From Bacteroidales bacterium (lineage in GTDB: Bacteria > Bacteroidota > Bacteroidia > Bacteroidales > WCHB1-69): a DNA stretch of 64,000 nt. The stretch spans positions 32,051-96,050 of the forward strand of contig JAILCI010000006.1 of NCBI GenBank assembly GCA_024686335.1. Direction: 5' to 3'. Within the stretch, counting starts at the first letter, position 1. Every line of letters begins with the position of its first letter. The translations under genes and the position numbers were made by a program. Below the pieces are notes generated by a model that worked only from the letters and a program-made list of their open reading frames with translations, ran no database searches and had not been told where the DNA came from. Positions 63,543-64,000 of this stretch are shown here, one piece after another.

Positions 63543-64000
63543 CTACCGTATGGGCGAACTTTCGCCTCCAAAATCCCAATTTTGCGGATTGCGTTTAATA
63601 TATTGGATAATATTGTAATATGATGTCCTATCCCGAATGATGTGTTCATAATAATTGCGTTGCCATGGCGAAAAACCAATTTGTTTTGTCACCCCGATTT
63701 TGAATCCCCGGACCACAGATCCTACGGTGCGCGATGTGCCATTGGGTCGGTATTGTAATGGTTGTTGGTTTGGTTGCGATTGTGGGGATTGTTGTTGCGA
63801 TTGTGGGGGTCGTAGGGGCGAATAATTATTCGCCCGTACAATACCCGCCATATTGCAATGATCCCCCGTATTATTCGCCCGTACAATACCCGCCATATTG
63901 CAATGATCCCCCGTATTATTCGCCCGTACAACACCCGCCATATTGTAATTATCCCCCCTATTATTCGCCCGTACAATACCCGCCCTATTGGAATGATCCC
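63543..64000 (-). CDS. REP-associated (Y1/RAYT) transposase, C-terminal part, partial
   Basis: The minus frame is open to the window edge, so the N-terminal HUH part is outside. The C-terminal about 60 residues (GSVVRGFKIGVTKQIG; WQRNYYEHIIRDRTSYYNII; YIKRNPQNWDF) match the RAYT end, with the Tyr-containing RNYYEHIIRD. Before this block lie at least three in-frame copies of the 15-aa unit MAGIVRANNTGDHCN, encoded by a 45-bp DNA repeat. RAYT proteins are single-strand HUH-type transposases tied to REP palindromes. Truncation and whether it is active cannot be judged here. Confidence 0.8.
   Translation of the reverse strand, partial: DHSNRAGIVRANNRGDNYNMAGVVRANNTGDHCNMAGIVRANNTGDHCNMAGIVRANNYSPLRPPQSQQQSPQSQPNQQPLQYRPNGTSRTVGSVVRGFKIGVTKQIGFSPWQRNYYEHIIRDRTSYYNIIQYIKRNPQNWDFGGESSPIR
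63812..63839. repeat. REP palindrome inside the RAYT reading frame
   Basis: GGGCGAATAATTATTCGCCC (63816-63835) is a perfect 20-bp palindrome; with its GTA/TAC flanks it makes a 28-bp unit of the same layout as that at 12967-12994. It sits at the inner end of the 45-bp repeat tract. Confidence 0.85.
63826..64000. repeat. 45-bp tandem repeat (3.9 copies, runs off the window)
   Basis: Units start at 63826, 63871, 63916 and 63961, each beginning TTATTCGCCCGTACAA. The period is exactly 15 codons, keeping the RAYT frame. Units 1 and 2 are nearly identical; units 3 and 4 differ at a few bases. There are no unique spacers, so it is not a CRISPR array. Confidence 0.92.

Noticed and set aside
63826-64000. 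CRISPR array
   Set aside because: The 45-bp repeats are directly joined without unique spacers and keep a reading frame.

Overview
The window looks like a chromosome segment from a member of the Bacteroidales (Bacteroidota), probably a host-associated anaerobe. Three things suggest this. Most genes are preceded by the Bacteroidota -7 box TAnnTTTG (usually TATTTTTG or TATCTTTG) and not by Shine-Dalgarno sites. Many products are SusC/BtuB-like TonB receptors, small OmpA-type barrels or type IX secretion (T9SS) parts. The metabolism (methylmalonyl-CoA mutase, Pta, SufCD, secreted M13 peptidase, sialidase, alpha-fucosidase, alpha-rhamnosidase) fits a glycan and peptide fermenter. No rRNA, tRNA or CRISPR array was recognised.

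Layout. 1-7.2 kb: end of a suf operon (sufC, partial sufD), an AddA/RecB-like helicase-nuclease, and a TonB receptor with a small His/Cys-rich partner. 7.6-18 kb: secreted enzymes (M13 peptidase, T9SS-sorted sialidase, arginine-deiminase-like protein, alpha-L-fucosidase), an SPFH protein with an Arc-like partner, and an LtaS-like sulfatase-fold protein. 18-28 kb: small membrane and repeat proteins, an SDR, YqaA, an acyltransferase, mannose-1-P guanylyltransferase, a TonB receptor and a toxin-antitoxin pair. 28-38 kb: mutB, tdk, pta, comEC, guaA. 38-45 kb: porQ, then a queFCDE operon split by a 1.4-kb IS3-type element, then a TPP riboswitch controlling a TonB receptor. 45-54 kb: alpha-rhamnosidase, acyl-ACP thioesterase, a UbiA-family prenyltransferase, an OmpA/PD40 protein and an open reading frame joining RarA to a PorP/SprF protein. 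54-64 kb: four-helix-bundle protein, two tandem barrel paralogues, xylulokinase, a GIN-domain protein with an ECF sigma factor carrying a membrane segment and WG repeats, a SulP transporter and the end of a REP-associated (RAYT) transposase.

The main unexplained structure is a family of four ~440-bp dispersed elements (27862-28300, 56189-56626, 58324-58768, 61286-61725). They have ~23-bp imperfect terminal inverted repeats, 8-14-bp flanking duplications, a nearly invariant GC-rich core and a conserved hairpin. They look like non-autonomous (MITE-like) transposons; three of them bracket xylB and the sigma/GIN operon. A second layer of short 28-bp palindromes opening with GTAG is probably the REP partner of the RAYT gene at the right edge.

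The T9SS theme links several loci: PorQ (38.4 kb), PorP/SprF and OmpA/PD40 (50-53 kb), and the sialidase with a type A sorting domain (9.9 kb) as likely cargo. Sialidase, fucosidase and rhamnosidase together point to foraging on host or plant glycans.
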